This document shows positions 20,240 through 21,149 of a DNA stretch of 21,149 nt, in pieces. Within the stretch, counting starts at the first letter, position 1. Each line of letters begins with the position of its first letter. The translations under genes and the position numbers were made by a program. Source of the stretch: WVWW01 sp041568335 (GTDB lineage Bacteria > Acidobacteriota > Polarisedimenticolia > Polarisedimenticolales > Polarisedimenticolaceae); contig JBFFZZ010000021.1 in NCBI GenBank assembly GCA_041568335.1, forward strand, positions 1-21,149, written 5' to 3'. The notes under the pieces were generated by a model. That model was given only the letters and a program-made list of their open reading frames with translations. It did not search any database and had not been told where the DNA came from.

Positions 20240-20278
20240 CGGCACCAGGGTAACCCAGCCACGACACCCTTGGTGCCG
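20240..20278. promoter_or_regulatory. Imperfect 12-bp inverted repeat in the divergent promoter region
   Basis: CGGCACCAGGGT (20240-20251) is the reverse complement of ACCC-TGGTGCCG (20266-20269 and 20271-20278), with one extra T at 20270 and a 14-nt centre. The right arm overlaps the proposed -35 (20270-20275) of the zinc-ribbon promoter. The left arm is 28 bp upstream of the amidohydrolase ATG. No T-run follows, so an operator is more likely than a terminator. Confidence 0.45.
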
Positions 20279-20298
20279 GGCGGCGTGTTGTTTAGAAT
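20270..20298 (+). promoter_or_regulatory. Sigma70-like promoter for the zinc-ribbon gene
   Basis: TTGGTG at 20270-20275 (3 of 6 matches), 17-nt spacer, TAGAAT at 20293-20298 (5 of 6 matches). The predicted start is near 20305, with GGAGG at 20312-20316 as ribosome-binding site before the ATG at 20324. The -10 is identical to the one at 941-946. Confidence 0.5.
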
Positions 20299-20323
20299 GG
20301 CCGTCCCAAACGGAGGTTCAACG

Positions 20324-20638
20324 ATGCCGATCGATCCCACCGATCCCGAAGAGGAATACTTCAAACGCCAAGAAATCGAGAAACTGCGGAAGGCGCGCGC
20401 CGAAGCGAATGCCAAGCTGGCCGAAGACGCCAAGGCCAAGGCCAAGGAACTGCACTGGATGCACTGCCCGAAGTGCGGGATGGAGCTGACCGAGGTGGAG
20501 TTTCGCGGCGTGCAGGTCGACAACTGCTTCAGCTGCGGCGGGATGTTCCTCGACGCCGGCGAGGCGGAGAAGATCGTCGAGTTCGAGGAGCCGGGCGCCC
20601 TGGGCAAGATGTTCGGCTACTTCGTCGGTAGAGACTAG
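20324..20638 (+). CDS. Zinc-ribbon (zf-TFIIB-type) protein
   Basis: A 104-residue cytoplasmic protein. Residues about 9-45 are a charged helix or short coiled coil rich in Glu, Lys and Ala ('EEEYFKRQEIEKLRKARAEANAKLAEDAK'). The C-terminal half is a zinc ribbon of the bacterial zf-TFIIB type, 'HCPKCGMELTEVEFRGVQVDNCFSCGGMFLDAGEAEKI', with four ligand cysteines in two CxxC pairs and the family's 'GGxxLDxGE' ending. Functions of these small proteins are mostly unknown; nucleic-acid or protein binding is assumed. The ATG is fixed by GGAGG 7 nt upstream. The gene has its own promoter and is followed by two intrinsic terminators, so it appears to be a single-gene transcript. Confidence 0.92.
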   Translation: MPIDPTDPEEEYFKRQEIEKLRKARAEANAKLAEDAKAKAKELHWMHCPKCGMELTEVEFRGVQVDNCFSCGGMFLDAGEAEKIVEFEEPGALGKMFGYFVGRD

Positions 20639-20647
20639 GAAGGTCGG

Positions 20648-20677
20648 GGACAGACTTTCAGTCTGTCCTCTTTTTTT
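20648..20677 (+). terminator. Intrinsic terminator 1 after the zinc-ribbon gene
   Basis: GGACAGACT (20648-20656), loop TTC and AGTCTGTCC (20660-20668) form a perfect 9-bp stem, followed by TC and seven Ts (20671-20677). This is a textbook Rho-independent terminator 9 nt after the zinc-ribbon stop. Confidence 0.88.
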
Positions 20678-20695
20678 ATCAGTCCACCTCCCACC

Positions 20696-20721
20696 AGCTC
20701 GGAGTCAGGCTCCGAGTTTTT
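20696..20721 (+). terminator. Intrinsic terminator 2 (tandem)
   Basis: CTCGGAG (20698-20704), loop TCAGG and CTCCGAG (20710-20716) form a perfect 7-bp stem. It can be extended by G-U and A-U pairs using AG at 20696-20697, and five Ts follow (20717-20721). It lies 18 nt after terminator 1, probably as a backup insulating the next gene. Confidence 0.7.
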
Positions 20722-20805
20722 CCGCCAAGTGTGGCCGATTCGAATTTATTCGAGGTCGCGGGAAATCCGCACGGGGATGCCCGAATACGGGTTAGGAGGT
20801 CAGCT

Positions 20806-21149
20806 ATGAACCAAATGTCCATCAAGCGGGCTCGTTGGGTTGTCGCGGTCCTGGCGGTGGCGTGCGTTTCCGGCTTTGCCCCCCTGACCGCAGGTGACGG
20901 CCGGATCCCGATCTACCAACCGGTCGTCATCGGCAGCGACGGCAGTTACTACCTCACGAGCGACATCACCGCGGCGGGGATCATCATCGATGTCCAAGGA
21001 ACCACGAGCAACGTTGTTCTCGATCTCAACGGAAAGGTGCTGACACGAACGGACCCCGGGCCGGTGATTCGGGCCCGCTCCGGACCGAGCAGCCCAAGCT
21101 CGCCGAAGTCGTCGACACGGGTGGCTACGGCGTCTACGTCGCCGACGGC
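20806..21149 (+). CDS. Exported protein, start only (3' truncated; probable frameshift near 21065-21080)
   Basis: The ATG at 20806 follows a strong TAGGAGGT (20793-20800). The first residues form a signal peptide (MNQMSIKRARWVVAVLAVACVSGFAPLTAG). Then comes 'IPIYQPVVIGSDGSYYLTSDITAAGIIIDVQGTTSNVVLDLNGKVLTRTDPGPVI', which resembles the opening strands of exported right-handed beta-helix proteins. In this frame, sequence after about 21070 becomes Ser/Pro/Thr-rich. The frame one base back reads 'LRTEQPKLAEVVDTGGYGVYVADG' to the window edge, which looks far more like a folded protein. Either a frameshift (biological or assembly) lies at about 21065-21080, or the gene carries a low-complexity linker. 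The gene continues beyond the window and its function cannot be assigned. Confidence 0.7.
   Translation, partial: MNQMSIKRARWVVAVLAVACVSGFAPLTAGDGRIPIYQPVVIGSDGSYYLTSDITAAGIIIDVQGTTSNVVLDLNGKVLTRTDPGPVIRARSGPSSPSSPKSSTRVATASTSPT

Overview
The window is about 21 kb of densely packed, high-GC bacterial chromosome. It reads as a Gram-negative with an outer membrane, because it encodes a TonB-dependent receptor, an ExbD-type protein and several Sec-exported proteins. A TolB-propeller/amidohydrolase fusion, a penicillin-acylase-family hydrolase and a second exported amidohydrolase side by side fit Acidobacteriota or a related phylum. That placement is inference; there is no marker gene here. I see no rRNA, tRNA, CRISPR array, transposase, phage gene or recognisable defence system.

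Layout, left to right. (1) Positions 1-5251, plus strand: the 3' end of a penicillin-acylase-family hydrolase, an aldo/keto reductase with its own promoter, and a 1083-residue exported TolB-propeller/amidohydrolase fusion. (2) Positions 5248-9632, minus strand, in transcription order: a NapH/CcoG-like membrane iron-sulfur protein fused to TPRs, an ExbD-like protein, a rhodanese/persulfide-dioxygenase fusion and an Sfp-type phosphopantetheinyl transferase. (3) Positions 9735-17023, plus strand: thrB and thrC (overlapping by 4 nt), a TonB-dependent receptor whose start overlaps the thrC stop by 4 nt, and a large cysteine-rich exported protein of unknown function. (4) Positions 17027-20212, minus strand, in transcription order: an exported amidohydrolase, a small conserved-looking unknown protein, a cupin, an exported DUF2846-like protein and a separate TPR protein. 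(5) Positions 20324-21149, plus strand: a zinc-ribbon protein followed by two tandem intrinsic terminators, then the start of an exported protein that runs off the window and probably carries a frameshift.

Threonine synthesis (ThrB to ThrC) is the only complete pathway step. The minus-strand cluster at 5.2-9.6 kb is the most interesting grouping, since it puts membrane iron-sulfur electron transfer beside sulfane-sulfur chemistry. It also holds two unusual expression signals: an ExbD frame whose only well-placed Shine-Dalgarno points at an ATC codon, and a 15-bp hairpin that would mask the ribosome-binding site of the rhodanese/dioxygenase gene. An imperfect 12-bp inverted repeat sits on the promoter between the divergent amidohydrolase and zinc-ribbon genes. 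I found no convincing wholly new system. The best novelty candidates are that cluster, the unknown exported protein next to the TonB receptor, and the altered metal-site residues in the amidohydrolase fusion.
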